From NCBI GenBank assembly GCA_039819665.1, contig JBCBRM010000014.1:1-64000 (forward strand): a DNA stretch of 64,000 bases. The letters run 5' to 3'. The notes under the pieces are model-generated. The model made no database searches. It worked only from the letters and a program-made list of their open reading frames with translations, and was not told the DNA's origin. The stretch comes from JAWPMV01 sp039819665 (GTDB lineage: Bacteria; Bacteroidota; Bacteroidia; J057). The stretch's first letter is position 1; the number at the start of each line of letters is the position of its first letter. Below, piece after piece: positions 27,801 through 36,310 of the stretch. The position numbers and the translations under genes were made by a program.

Positions 27801-27976
27801 CGCGAGCTTTTAGTCGACAGCCCACAGATAAAGAAATCAAAAATGCGATCAACTTTCTGGAAATGCAGGCCAAAGACCATCTATGTAGCCTGGAAGAAAT
27901 GAAAAATGATACGCGCCTTTGGGCCGATTACTGCCATACCATTTTTAACCTCAAAGAATTTATCCACTTGCTATGA
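24896..27976 (+). CDS. Planctomycete-type cytochrome with DUF1549 and DUF1553
   Basis: A 1026-residue secreted or membrane-anchored protein with an N-terminal hydrophobic segment (about 12-30). PSCyt1-type haem-binding region near 50 with C-F-V-C-H-G; DUF1549 (PSCyt2) at about 165-375 with H-F-G-E-R-W-A-R-H-W-M-D; a second C-x-x-C-H (C-S-R-C-H-D-H-K) at about 350; a middle beta domain near 450-610; and DUF1553 (PSD1) at about 710-1000 with R-V-I-V-N-R-L-W-H-H-V-F-G-R-G. Found with DUF1501 partners in Planctomycetes and some Bacteroidota; the role is unknown but often inferred to be glycan oxidation or desulfation. It overlaps the DUF1501 gene by 4 nt (ATGA). Confidence 0.9.
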   Translation: MKLTNTHRKYLTGAFLLLLISLLITFWPSRGPQLDLPKTVDFNYHIRPLLSQNCFVCHGPDSSSREAGLRLDNIEGATALLESGNYAIVPGDADAGSLIERIRSENPEMRMPPPEAKKIMSEREIALLEKWIDQGAEWKPHWAFIPPELPNMPKNLRETTVSHKIDHFIEEELTRRKLIKSDKASKNSLIRRASYILTGLPPAPEAVDAFLADSSDLAFAKVVDQYLASPHFGERWARHWMDLVRYGEAMGHEFDIEISHAWEYRDYLIRAFNTDVPFDLFVKEHLAGDMLNEPRYHPAEGYNESIFGTGYFYLGEGKHSPVDTKQEEADKIDNMIDVTSKTFQALTVACSRCHDHKFDPIPTTDYYAMYGMIESARLGPHPARSGKEKVETFSKLKEVKQLIRVEVAKDWGIALEKMSEESVFQLARFFEEGENESVRPVRDKTAEGYKLIADFRTGSWDGWFSSGFAFGERPLMGEPVFDPQSGALIEMQKGFASSRAYGTGVHGVLRSPTFILEHDSIAIRASGKGGQIRLIVDNFQVIRNPLYGNLEITLDDEEFKTYYIDLDLVKGKKAFFQFTPGNYNVHGSNVYHQDKESYVEVEYAYQFTGGEPEMNIPEIKAKENVGLDEEKKILAKWIADDLSRQDFAQLNSIIKKTTSSGPAPKLNQLLSLRDSLQAALYDSTHFIGMTEGDAVFSAVFIRGNINQQSEEKVPHQFLSAVPNDMGDFPQTGSGRLAWAEAVMDEGNPLTARVIVNRLWHHVFGRGIVETVDNFGLQGKLPSHPELLDFLAIKMQEENWSIKRMLRHMLLTEAFQRSTTAIPESQEKDPTDIYLHHFPIRRLEGEAIRDGMLATADCMDSTLYGEPIPIHLTPFMTGRGKPRISGPLDGMGRRSIYTAVRRNFLSPMMQVFDAPIPFSTFGKRLTTNVPAQSLTLLNDPFVQDQASNFALNMLTQGPENMEDRIVFIYARAFSRQPTDKEIKNAINFLEMQAKDHLCSLEEMKNDTRLWADYCHTIFNLKEFIHLL

Positions 27977-29421
27977 AAAATACTCACAAAACTAACAGAC
28001 GGATGAGTCGGCGAGAAATGCTCAGCCGAATCAGCAATGGTTTTGGATCTGTGGCGCTACTGGGGCTGATGGGATCTGTACCTTTTGGGGGAAATTTGAT
28101 GGCGAAGGCAGCTGCGTTGTCAGGACCGGGAGATAAGGCTCCTCATTTCACTCCCAAAGCCAAAAGTATCATTTTCCTGTACATGGATGGAGGAGTATCC
28201 CAGGTGGATGCTCTCGATTACAAACCCAGGCTGATCAAAGAAGCCGGTGAAAATCCCTTTGATAAATTCACAGTCGATGCCACGCAATTCAATAATTACG
28301 GCAATCTGATGCCTCCGCAGTGGGACTTCAAACAAAGGGGAGAATCGGGCATGTGGATGAGTGAGCTATTTCCCCATATCGCTACTTGTGTGGATGATAT
28401 TGCCATGATCAATAGCATGTTTGCTGAATTTCCGGAGCATACCAATGCGAACTACTTTCTGCATACAGGTATTGGTATCCAGGGACGTCCGAGTATGGGA
28501 GCATGGATTACCTATGGATTAGGGAGCGAAAGCGAAAATCTACCAGGCTATGTGGTTCTGGATGGAGGCCTAACTCCTCCTGGCGGTCTGGACAATTTTA
28601 AAAATGGCTTTCTTCCTGCGACCTATCAGGCTTCTGTGCTCAAAGCATCTAAAGAACCTTTGGCCAATATTCTTCCTCATGAATACGACAAACAGCTTCA
28701 GCTCAATAAGTTGAAGTATATGGATCAAATGGATCAAAGCCTTCTGGGGAAATTGGGTCATGCAGATCAGCTAGAGTCAACTATAGCTAATTATGAGCTG
28801 GCCTACAAAATGCAAGCTTCTATTCCGGAGCTGGCTGATCTTTCGGGAGAAAGTAAAGCCACCAAAAAGTTATACGGCCTGGAATCAGATGATCCCAATA
28901 CAGTGAGTTATGGAACTCAATGTTTGCTTGCCCGAAGACTGGTAGAACGAGGTGTTCGATTTATTGAACTCACCTGTCCCAATGTCTATGCAGATCGTTG
29001 GGATCAGCATAATAATCTAAAAGATGGCCATAGCCGAAATGCACATGCCGTTGATCAACCCATAGCGGGCCTTATTAAAGATTTGAAGGTGCGTGGATTG
29101 TTTGAGGAAACCCTGATTGTATTTGCGGGAGAATTTGGACGAACCCCTTATTCTCAAGGGACTGGTGGTGGCCGGGATCACAATCCCTCAGCTTTTAGCA
29201 TTTGGATGGCAGGTGCAGGTATCAAAGGAGGAACGGTTTATGGAAAAACGGATGATTACGGATATCGAGTGGTTGAAAATCCTACTTCTATTCATGATAT
29301 GCATGCCACGATGCTTCATTTATTAGGAATTGATCACGTTCGGCAGACCTATAGATTTAGTGGTCGGGACATTCGACTGACGGATGTACATGGGCATGTG
29401 ATCTACGATATTTTAGCCTAA
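27973..29421 (+). CDS. DUF1501 protein (sulfatase-superfamily-like)
   Basis: A 482-residue protein beginning with a twin-arginine-like signal (R-R-M-S-R-R-E-M-L, then a hydrophobic stretch). DUF1501 belongs to the alkaline phosphatase/sulfatase fold. Seen here are F-L-Y-M-D-G-G-V-S-Q-V-D at about 66-77, E-F-G-R-T-P-Y-S near 395, G-R-D-H-N-P near 410 and a late D-M-H-A-T. Export through Tat would fit cofactor loading in the cytoplasm. It is translationally coupled to the DUF1549/1553 cytochrome by an ATGA overlap, and the two probably form one complex. Confidence 0.88.
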   Translation: MKNTHKTNRRMSRREMLSRISNGFGSVALLGLMGSVPFGGNLMAKAAALSGPGDKAPHFTPKAKSIIFLYMDGGVSQVDALDYKPRLIKEAGENPFDKFTVDATQFNNYGNLMPPQWDFKQRGESGMWMSELFPHIATCVDDIAMINSMFAEFPEHTNANYFLHTGIGIQGRPSMGAWITYGLGSESENLPGYVVLDGGLTPPGGLDNFKNGFLPATYQASVLKASKEPLANILPHEYDKQLQLNKLKYMDQMDQSLLGKLGHADQLESTIANYELAYKMQASIPELADLSGESKATKKLYGLESDDPNTVSYGTQCLLARRLVERGVRFIELTCPNVYADRWDQHNNLKDGHSRNAHAVDQPIAGLIKDLKVRGLFEETLIVFAGEFGRTPYSQGTGGGRDHNPSAFSIWMAGAGIKGGTVYGKTDDYGYRVVENPTSIHDMHATMLHLLGIDHVRQTYRFSGRDIRLTDVHGHVIYDILA

Positions 29422-29437
29422 AATTTTATAAAACACA

Positions 29438-29478
29438 GAATTCCGGAGCTTGCCGATTTAGGCAGTCATCCGGAATTC
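29438..29478. terminator. Bidirectional hairpin between convergent genes
   Basis: A 10-bp perfect stem GAATTCCGGA/TCCGGAATTC encloses a 21-nt loop that itself has TGCC/GGCA. It lies between the convergent DUF1501 and methyltransferase genes, with no long T-run on either side. Confidence 0.6.
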
Positions 29479-29494
29479 AACAATGTCCTGATTT

Positions 29495-30481
29495 TTATTT
29501 GAATAGAGCTTTTTCAAATCCTTGTGAGATACAGGCAAGACTTGTCGTTGCGTACTCCTTGACCTCCGTTTTTATGCATAGACGCTCTTTCATATGTAAA
29601 AAGAGATTTACCCTTTCTTCTTCTTCTCCCACCTCAATCTCATTTGGGAGAAAGCCAACAGTTCTTGCCAGTTCATAAAGTTTGAGGTCCGTCCGATGAT
29701 GTAAAAACCAGTTTCCAAAAATCTCCATATAGTCTCGTGTGGGATTATGCTCTTCATTAAAGTTGCCGATTACTATCTCACCTCCGGGAAGTAAGAGCCC
29801 CTTTAGTTTACTGAGGATTTTGAGGAAATTCTGATCATCAAAATAATCAAATAAGCCTGCCGACCAGATCAGGTCATATTTATCGGAGCTTTCAAATTTG
29901 AATATATTCTTGCGAATAAATTCGATTTGATCGAGGTGGCTATGGTTCAGGGTTCGGGCATATTCAATCGCATGAGGATCCATTTCCACGCAAGTAGTTG
30001 TGAGGAGCTCTTTGTTTTCGAGACTTTGATAGAGTTCGAAAAGATCTCTTGCTGGACCACTTGCAATGTTCAGCAATTTGAGGGATTTTCCCGCTTCCAA
30101 TTTTCTTTTCAGCAATCTTTTGAAATAGGTCTTTCGGTTTCGAACGGCTTTGGCACTAGCGGTCTGATGAAAGTACTCATCCCATACCCGAAATTGCTTA
30201 TTCTCGCTTTTGTGGAAGGTGTAGATTTTGTCAATGATGAGGAAATCTCCTGCATAACCATAAGGTCTACGTAAGGCATGACCGTTAATGGTTTCCTGTA
30301 AAAACTCTTCTCCAAAGGCCTGGCAGATTTCAGGGAGATCCTCTTTTTTCAAATTCCCTTGTTTATGTTCATCTGTAGCTAGTTGGATCAATTGGTCAAT
30401 CAGTGGGAAATGCTCCTGATTCAGTTCTTTTTGTGTAAGTAAATGGTGAATTTCCTGTGTCAGTTTGTTCTGGATGTTCAT
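29495..30481 (-). CDS. Class I SAM-dependent methyltransferase
   Basis: A 328-residue protein. The ATG at 30481 is chosen because the 13-residue upstream extension looks non-conserved. The Rossmann motif I is L-L-N-I-A-S-G-P-A-R-D near 157-167, motif II an acidic E-M-D end near 185, and motif IV Y-D-L-I-W-S-A-G-L-F-D-Y. A helical N-terminal part with R-P-Y-G-Y-A-G-D-F precedes it; proteins of this design are annotated as extracellular factor-type methyltransferases. The substrate is unknown. It is monocistronic, with a hairpin in its leader (30510-30540). Confidence 0.82.
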   Translation of the reverse strand: MNIQNKLTQEIHHLLTQKELNQEHFPLIDQLIQLATDEHKQGNLKKEDLPEICQAFGEEFLQETINGHALRRPYGYAGDFLIIDKIYTFHKSENKQFRVWDEYFHQTASAKAVRNRKTYFKRLLKRKLEAGKSLKLLNIASGPARDLFELYQSLENKELLTTTCVEMDPHAIEYARTLNHSHLDQIEFIRKNIFKFESSDKYDLIWSAGLFDYFDDQNFLKILSKLKGLLLPGGEIVIGNFNEEHNPTRDYMEIFGNWFLHHRTDLKLYELARTVGFLPNEIEVGEEEERVNLFLHMKERLCIKTEVKEYATTSLACISQGFEKALFK

Positions 30482-30509
30482 AATGTGTGAAATTTGATGG
30501 TAAAAGGCA

Positions 30510-30540
30510 GATGCCGGCACAACAAACGAAGGCCGGCATC
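30510..30540. terminator. GC-rich hairpin upstream of methyltransferase gene
   Basis: A 9-bp perfect stem GATGCCGGC/GCCGGCATC with a 13-nt loop lies between the GH88 gene end (30745) and the methyltransferase start. It could terminate the GH88 transcript or structure the methyltransferase leader. Confidence 0.55.
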
Positions 30541-30744
30541 TTAACTGCTTGGTAGCTATTTAAAAAATTGAGCTATCTGTGCTTGCTTGTTTGTTGAAAC
30601 AAAGCACGGGATTTCTGCTCATCATCTTTGACATAGATCTCACCTATGATGACACAAGAGTAACAAAGAAAATGAAGAGTGTTTGGCTCTTTCGTCTCGA
30701 TATGCTAGCCTAACACCTAAGACACAAATCCTGACAGATATGTA

Positions 30745-31950
30745 TCATACTGCGCTTGAACGGAAAAAATCCAGCCTTCGGAGCAGGGCCTCAACATAAT
30801 AATAATCGGCATAGACAATGGGTACTTCGATCTCTTCTTCAATAGGCATATTACCTGTACTTTTGTCTAAAAAGAAAGGTAATCTCGAAGCCTGGTATGT
30901 ATTGCCTTCTAAACTTAGCAATACCTGATCTCCCCATACGAGGTATTCATTTCGTCGCTTGCTATAGGTGGCCAATTCAAATAAAGCTGATGCAGCTATT
31001 ACTCCTGCAGATACATCTCTGGGCGCTTTGGGAATATCTGGAGCATCAAAATCCCAGTAGGGGATGAAGTCTTTGGGCAGATTGGGATGATTAAAGAAAA
31101 AGTCAGCAATGCCTTCTGCTTGTCTAAGATAGCTGCTATCGCGTGTATACCTGTACGCCATCGTCATCCCATAAAGTGCCCAGGCCTGACCTCTTGCCCA
31201 GGAAGATTCATCCGAGAATCCCTGATTCGTTTCTTTCCCCAGTACCTCTCCATTCAAACTGTCCAAATTGATAAGATGGTAACTGCTGAAATTTTTTCGA
31301 AAATGATGTTGGAGGCTGGTTTTTAGGTGGCTGTTTGCTATGTGGTAAAAACCGGACTCATTGCTCAAACGAGAGGCTTCGAAGAGCAATTCGAGGTTCA
31401 TAAGGTTGTCGATGATAAGTGGATACTGATAATGCCCAGGATTATAGTCCCAGCTTTTTATGGCTTGTATGCGGGTATCAAATCTTTTGCTAAGACTTCT
31501 CGCTGCCTGTATTAACGTTGACCTGTATTCTTGCTCTTTGCTGATTTTCCAGGCCTGACCGTAGCTGGAGTTTATTTTGAAACCGATATCATGACTGTCT
31601 GTATTAAGGGCTTGCTTTTGGAGAAAGGAAGTATAAGCTTTGGCTCCAATCATTAATGGCTCTTTACTCGAGTATCCATACAACTGCCAGAGAATGCCAG
31701 GATAAAATCCGCTACACCAGTCCGCCTCATCGGCAAATCTCAAGGTCCAGAATCCTGTCCGCGATCTATAAATTTTCTCGCGTATGGGTGGGTACTGCTC
31801 ATAGGTTTCAAGGCTTTTCTGAACGAGGATATCCAGACGTCGCTGGAGGAGTTCTTTTGTGATGCTTTCAGGCCTATGATCTTCCATTTGACAGGAGGGT
31901 AAGGTAGCAAATAAGAACAAGTAGCCAGCTATGATTCGGAATGTGTTCAT
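30745..31950 (-). CDS. GH88-family unsaturated glucuronyl hydrolase-like lipoprotein
   Basis: A 401-residue lipoprotein (lipobox L-P-S-C, Cys20) with an (alpha/alpha)6-barrel of glycoside hydrolase family 88. S-H-D-I-G-F (Asp121) and I-D-N-L-M-N-L (Asp181) correspond to the two essential aspartates of Bacillus unsaturated glucuronyl hydrolase, and S-W-A-R-G-Q-A-W-A-L-Y-G is a family hallmark. Expected reaction: hydration and cleavage of unsaturated uronate from oligosaccharides released by polysaccharide lyases. No lyase or sulfatase gene is adjacent, so it is probably a stand-alone scavenger. There is no operon partner. Confidence 0.9.
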   Translation of the reverse strand: MNTFRIIAGYLFLFATLPSCQMEDHRPESITKELLQRRLDILVQKSLETYEQYPPIREKIYRSRTGFWTLRFADEADWCSGFYPGILWQLYGYSSKEPLMIGAKAYTSFLQKQALNTDSHDIGFKINSSYGQAWKISKEQEYRSTLIQAARSLSKRFDTRIQAIKSWDYNPGHYQYPLIIDNLMNLELLFEASRLSNESGFYHIANSHLKTSLQHHFRKNFSSYHLINLDSLNGEVLGKETNQGFSDESSWARGQAWALYGMTMAYRYTRDSSYLRQAEGIADFFFNHPNLPKDFIPYWDFDAPDIPKAPRDVSAGVIAASALFELATYSKRRNEYLVWGDQVLLSLEGNTYQASRLPFFLDKSTGNMPIEEEIEVPIVYADYYYVEALLRRLDFFRSSAV

Positions 31951-32070
31951 ATCTATGGCAAGATATGCATAAGAGATGTGCTTAAATCATCTATTGTTTT
32001 CATTGGTAACCTTTTGTGTCTGAAAAAGCACTTTAGAGTAAAAAACACACAATTTTAACCTATAACCTGC

Positions 32071-33447
32071 GTGATCTTGGCTTACCGTAATATTCTCCTG
32101 ATCCTTGCCTGCATACTATGTCTGATAAATACATCCTGCCGTTCGGTATTGAATATCCAGGACGTAGTACCTACTGCCAGCTTTCAAGGCGTAAAAGTCC
32201 AGCAATTTCCTCCAAAGTTGAGTTTGGAAGAAACAGACTTGAAACTGGGCCTGACTTTCGCCTATAAAAATCCCTATAAAAAGAGCCTTCCCATTCCTCA
32301 ACATAGCTTTAGCTTTAAGTTAAATGGGAAAGACCTGCCAGGTATGCCACTATCTCAGGAAGGATTTACTTTAGCTGCAGAAGATAGTATCCATATAACC
32401 TATGTAGCTACTTTTGACTTGAATCCTCAAGGTAAGCTGAAACGATATCAGGTGTTGGGGAAAGATAATCGCCTGGAGTTTTATTCCTCTTTTACAGTGA
32501 ATTTGGTGGAATATGTAGGCTCACTGGCCAATTCCTTTGATATTCCCTTGCCAGATGAAAGCAAGGGGAGTGAGCTGGCGAAAAATTATCTGGATAAAAA
32601 ACTGGGAAGCAGAACCCTGGAACTCTCCCACGGGATGAACTTTCGCCTGCCTACTTTACCTCAAATAAAACCCTCAACCAATCCCATGAAGGTCGAATTT
32701 ATTGGTCAGATGGAAACGGTTGATCTCAAATTGCTGAAAGATGGTTTGAGTCCTATGGTTAACAGCCTGATTGAGGTGAACAATAGCAATGTGCTGAGCG
32801 ATCCCTTTGTGTCGATGATGAAGGATAGCATAGATGTCTTTGGGATTGGGAGGGTAAATGTTGCCTCATATTTAATGACGACTATCCTTACCCCTTTCTT
32901 TGGCGTTGAGGCAAATCGGAAATGGAATGATTTTATCAACAAGCTGGAACCAGAGGAAGATGTGCCCATGCTCAATCATCTGGTATTGACTTATGTGGAT
33001 CCCAATTCTCCCATTCAGTCTCATTGGGAGAATTTTGTGGAAAGTTGGGGCGATTTGGATACTATGCCAGATCAAATTGAATTTCCGGGTCCGAGGGTAA
33101 CAGGCATGGAAGTGAGCATTCCTTTTGTATTCAAAAATACGAATGAATTTCCCATAGAAGCGCCCCTCTTTTTTGCTGATGCCGAATTTAATGCCTTTAC
33201 CCCCATCAGTTTTGAAATGGGAGCGCAAGGGAGAGATCGAACGATAGCTGCAGGGGAGGAAAAAGAGTTGTGGGTAAAGCTGAGACTCAACTGGAACATG
33301 AATGAGGCTTCGGATGGGATCTTTCAACTGCTTCAGGGCGATCAATTCACCACCCGCTTAAAAGGGGAAACCCAAATCGATATGGGCTATGGTCCGATGA
33401 GTGTCAAAATTGACTTGCGTAATATGAAATTGCAGTGGGGCAACTAA
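32071..33447 (+). CDS. LEA14-like/WHy-domain lipoprotein
   Basis: A 458-residue protein. The first codon in frame is GTG at 32071 and no ATG is available before the lipobox, which ends N-T-S-C near residue 23. Residues about 40-140 look like a LEA-14/WHy (water-stress) beta-sandwich: K-L-S-L-E-E-T-D-L-K-L-G-L-T-F-A-Y-K-N-P. A second similar segment is near 345-430 (V-S-I-P-F-V-F-K-N-T-N). The function is unknown; related proteins bind membranes or hydrophobic ligands at the envelope. It is a single gene with its own terminator, with divergent orientation to the GH88 gene. Confidence 0.65.
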   Translation: MILAYRNILLILACILCLINTSCRSVLNIQDVVPTASFQGVKVQQFPPKLSLEETDLKLGLTFAYKNPYKKSLPIPQHSFSFKLNGKDLPGMPLSQEGFTLAAEDSIHITYVATFDLNPQGKLKRYQVLGKDNRLEFYSSFTVNLVEYVGSLANSFDIPLPDESKGSELAKNYLDKKLGSRTLELSHGMNFRLPTLPQIKPSTNPMKVEFIGQMETVDLKLLKDGLSPMVNSLIEVNNSNVLSDPFVSMMKDSIDVFGIGRVNVASYLMTTILTPFFGVEANRKWNDFINKLEPEEDVPMLNHLVLTYVDPNSPIQSHWENFVESWGDLDTMPDQIEFPGPRVTGMEVSIPFVFKNTNEFPIEAPLFFADAEFNAFTPISFEMGAQGRDRTIAAGEEKELWVKLRLNWNMNEASDGIFQLLQGDQFTTRLKGETQIDMGYGPMSVKIDLRNMKLQWGN

Positions 33448-33452
33448 AAAGA

Positions 33453-33484
33453 GCAAAGCCCTTGGGATATCCCTTGGGCTTTGC
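33453..33484. terminator. Hairpin terminator between convergent genes
   Basis: A 9-bp stem GCAAAGCCC/GGGCTTTGC follows the stop codon of the lipoprotein gene by 5 nt. The loop contains the inner palindrome GGGATATCCC. No long T-run; probably bidirectional. Confidence 0.75.
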
Positions 33485-33527
33485 ATAATTAGCGCCTCGC
33501 TATTAAAAAATTCTTGTGTTCTTCTTG

Positions 33528-34097
33528 CTACTTTAGTCTCAGAGTTACTCCTACATTGAGATTTCCATATAGAGAGCGTCCTGCCTCTGCGAAAACTGCC
33601 AGATTTTGGTTGAAGTAATATCTTCCTCCGACCGTTACTCCTGAGGTCCCGCGATTGTTGTAAAGGCCTCTGTAGATATCTCCATCTGGTCCAGAGTAGG
33701 AAGTGGTTTGATATCCTAGTAAAATACCTATGTAGAGGTCGAGTTTTTCTGAGCTGAGGTCCATTTCCAGAATCTCTTCCAGGAGGGCGTTGTAATGAAA
33801 GTCACCTCTCACACCTACAGAAATGAAGGTGTATCTGTACTTGTTGGCTCCACTGCCGAAGCTGTAGTTTACAAAGCCTGCATAAGGGCCTACTCCCACG
33901 TACTCAAGGATGCCAAACTCAGCAGAAGCTACCAGGGGTATCCCTGTTCCAGATCCGTAGAAGCCTACGTTTCCGAGGTTAAGGCCAGGGCTGATACTCA
34001 GCAATCCTTTTTCAAAACTCTGGGCCTGTGTTGTTTGGGGCGTTCCTATGACTGCTAAAATCAGTGCTGTAAGGACTATAATCAGTTGATTTTTCAT
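33528..34097 (-). CDS. Small outer-membrane beta-barrel protein
   Basis: A 189-residue protein with a signal peptide (about 1-25, T-Q-A-Q end). The mature part alternates aromatic and glycine-rich amphipathic strands (V-G-V-G-P-Y-A-G-F, S-V-G-V-R-G-D-F-H-Y, I-G-I-L-L-G-Y-Q). It finishes with an L-R-L-K strand, as in 8-stranded OmpA-like barrels of Bacteroidota. Alternative: a lipid A or porin-like accessory. It lies 30 nt downstream of the beta-helix lipoprotein gene on the same strand, so the two may form one unit. Confidence 0.72.
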   Translation of the reverse strand: MKNQLIIVLTALILAVIGTPQTTQAQSFEKGLLSISPGLNLGNVGFYGSGTGIPLVASAEFGILEYVGVGPYAGFVNYSFGSGANKYRYTFISVGVRGDFHYNALLEEILEMDLSSEKLDLYIGILLGYQTTSYSGPDGDIYRGLYNNRGTSGVTVGGRYYFNQNLAVFAEAGRSLYGNLNVGVTLRLK

Positions 34098-34127
34098 GAC
34101 TTATATATGTTTATGTGTGTTTGATGA

Positions 34128-36170
34128 TTAGTTACAAATATGTCCATCTGTGTTGTTGGAGAAGGTATTATTGGTCTCGGTCAAGGTCCCTCCAGAGCTA
34201 ATTCTGATACCACATCCGTCATTATCTGCTATGAATGAGTTGGAAACTGTCATTTGTCCACCCTTGACAAGGAGGCCTGCAGGTCCATTGCAGCAGTAGA
34301 CATAGTTTATTCCGGCGTTTCTGATTTCTACATAGTCCAGGATATTACTATTGCTGTTTGTCTCAGAATGAATTCCTCGCCAGTATCCTTTTTGATCAGT
34401 TCGCCCCCGGAATTTAATATACTCTGTTACACTACCTTCCGCGTTTAGTACTCCTTCATCGTAGATTCCCAGACCTGCACTACTTCCAAAAGCGATGTCA
34501 ACCCCTGCTGCCAGACTAAGCGGTTTGGTGATGTCAATCACAACATTAGTTTCTACTGAGTAAGGAACATCAGTTTTGAGGAGATCAACACTAGCAGTGG
34601 TTCCTGCTCGATAAAGTAGAATGTAATCTTCATCATTTCCTGTGTAGCTTGAACCCGTTCCGTCAAGTTCTCCTGCCTGATCTATGGTTAGATATAGGGG
34701 TTCAAGGTCATGCGTACTGATGCTGTTATTTTCATATTCCCTAAAGGAGAAGTTCTTTTTAGTTGCAATCCCATATCCTGCTCCATCAGTGATGCTACTA
34801 TTTTTGATCGTTGTCTGTCCATCTTTCAGGAAGATACTTGCGATGGTGTTACAGCAGTAAACATAGTTGCTTCCTGCATTTGACATATTCAGGTAGTTAA
34901 TATTGTTGCCCAGGGTGTTGGTCTCGATGTGAATTCCTCTCCAAAAGCCTCTGACGTTTGATTTTCCTTTCAATATCACGGGGTCATCATTGGTGCCATC
35001 AATGGTCAGTGATCCATTATCGAATACTCCGATTCCGCTATTTTCATTCATGTAGATTTCTACTCCAGCTTCCAGGGTAAGATTCTCAGTTACATCTGTA
35101 ACTCCGGTTTCCATTTCATAAGGAATATTGAGTTTTTTCAGACGACTATCTTCATTAACAGAGGCCTTTCTTAAGAATGCGAAGTCTTTGTCATTACCCG
35201 AAAAGTCGGAAGCTGTTCCGTCAAGTTGTTGAGCCTCTATGATAGTCATAGACAGCGGGAATTCATTGTGGTTAGAGATGGTGTTACTTTCAAATTCGCG
35301 GAGCTCGGCTTCATTGGTCGTATATAGGCCGATTCCATCTCCATTTGTGATTCGGGTATTTTTCATGCTGATGCTGGCACCTTTAAGGAATACACTTGCA
35401 ACAGTATTACAGCAGTAAACATAATTTGCTCCTGCATCCGAGATTTGTACATATTCCATCTGATTGCTTGAGAAGTCTGTTTCTATATGAATGCCTCTCC
35501 ACCAACCTCTGTTAGCCGTACTTCCTTTGATGATAATGGGCTCAGAAGCCGTACCCAAAAGATTGAAACTTCCATTATCATATACTCCAAACCCAGAGTT
35601 TTCTCCCATTTGAATGACGGTACCCGGCTCTATTGTTAGAGCGGCGGTTACATCTACCACACAGTTTGTAGGAACTACATAATCAACTGCTGATGAACCA
35701 TTTCTAAGAGTCATAGGCTCTGTAATGCTACAATCAAGTGTAAGGGAGCTTCCTGAGGGGCCCGGATCTGTATAGGATTCCTTACGCACCCACTTCTGGA
35801 TATTCCCGGATCCACTGGAATTCACGCTAATATTAATGGTGTCGCTTACGAGCTCCATACTTGCATCGTAGTAAAGGCCATCACTTCCCAATTCCTGGTG
35901 TGTGAAATTGGTTCCGCTTCCGCTAATATCTTTCCATTTGATAGCGCCAATGTCAAAACTGCCGCGTGCCACGATGACTGTACCTTCAGTCCCTGTAGCA
36001 ATAAGCTCCATGCCGTCATTGGCTGGATTATTACTTCTTACTCGTACCCAGTTTCCATGGATCTCTTCGCAACCTTCGCCACCACCTGGGTTAATAGGAA
36101 TTTCCTCACATGAGAAGAAAAACATGCTGAGGATTGATAGAATAACTAATAGTTTGCTGTTGTATTTCAT
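34128..36170 (-). CDS. Lipoprotein with three beta-helix modules, each with a NYVYCCN motif
   Basis: A 680-residue lipoprotein (lipobox F-F-F-S-C, Cys21). After a region of about 130 residues it holds three homologous right-handed beta-helix blocks of about 150-180 residues, each with G-[IL]-[GA]-[VI]-[YF]-D-[NE]-G, then R-G-[WF]-W-R-G-I-H-[IS]-E-T (KGYWRGI in the third), then N-Y-V-Y-C-C-N. The vicinal Cys-Cys appears three times at the same place in the repeat, which suggests a structural disulfide or a ligand-binding site. Beta-helix proteins often bind or cut polysaccharides; no catalytic triad is evident. It probably faces the periplasm or the cell surface. It shares a strand with the small barrel 30 nt downstream. 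Confidence 0.75.
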   Translation of the reverse strand: MKYNSKLLVILSILSMFFFSCEEIPINPGGGEGCEEIHGNWVRVRSNNPANDGMELIATGTEGTVIVARGSFDIGAIKWKDISGSGTNFTHQELGSDGLYYDASMELVSDTINISVNSSGSGNIQKWVRKESYTDPGPSGSSLTLDCSITEPMTLRNGSSAVDYVVPTNCVVDVTAALTIEPGTVIQMGENSGFGVYDNGSFNLLGTASEPIIIKGSTANRGWWRGIHIETDFSSNQMEYVQISDAGANYVYCCNTVASVFLKGASISMKNTRITNGDGIGLYTTNEAELREFESNTISNHNEFPLSMTIIEAQQLDGTASDFSGNDKDFAFLRKASVNEDSRLKKLNIPYEMETGVTDVTENLTLEAGVEIYMNENSGIGVFDNGSLTIDGTNDDPVILKGKSNVRGFWRGIHIETNTLGNNINYLNMSNAGSNYVYCCNTIASIFLKDGQTTIKNSSITDGAGYGIATKKNFSFREYENNSISTHDLEPLYLTIDQAGELDGTGSSYTGNDEDYILLYRAGTTASVDLLKTDVPYSVETNVVIDITKPLSLAAGVDIAFGSSAGLGIYDEGVLNAEGSVTEYIKFRGRTDQKGYWRGIHSETNSNSNILDYVEIRNAGINYVYCCNGPAGLLVKGGQMTVSNSFIADNDGCGIRISSGGTLTETNNTFSNNTDGHICN

Positions 36171-36310
36171 GTCGATTAAAGGATTATAGATTGTTTTACA
36201 TGATAAAGATGTAGCCTATAATCGCTCTAAACTGACATTTGTCAGGAAAGGGAAGGTTTTTGTCAGGGAAATAGGTCAATGGTGTCAGGGAAGGAAGAGA
36301 GGGAAAAAAC

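Noticed and set aside
32872..33345. 157-codon open frame antisense to the LEA-like lipoprotein
   Set aside because: Full overlap with a supported gene and no family features.
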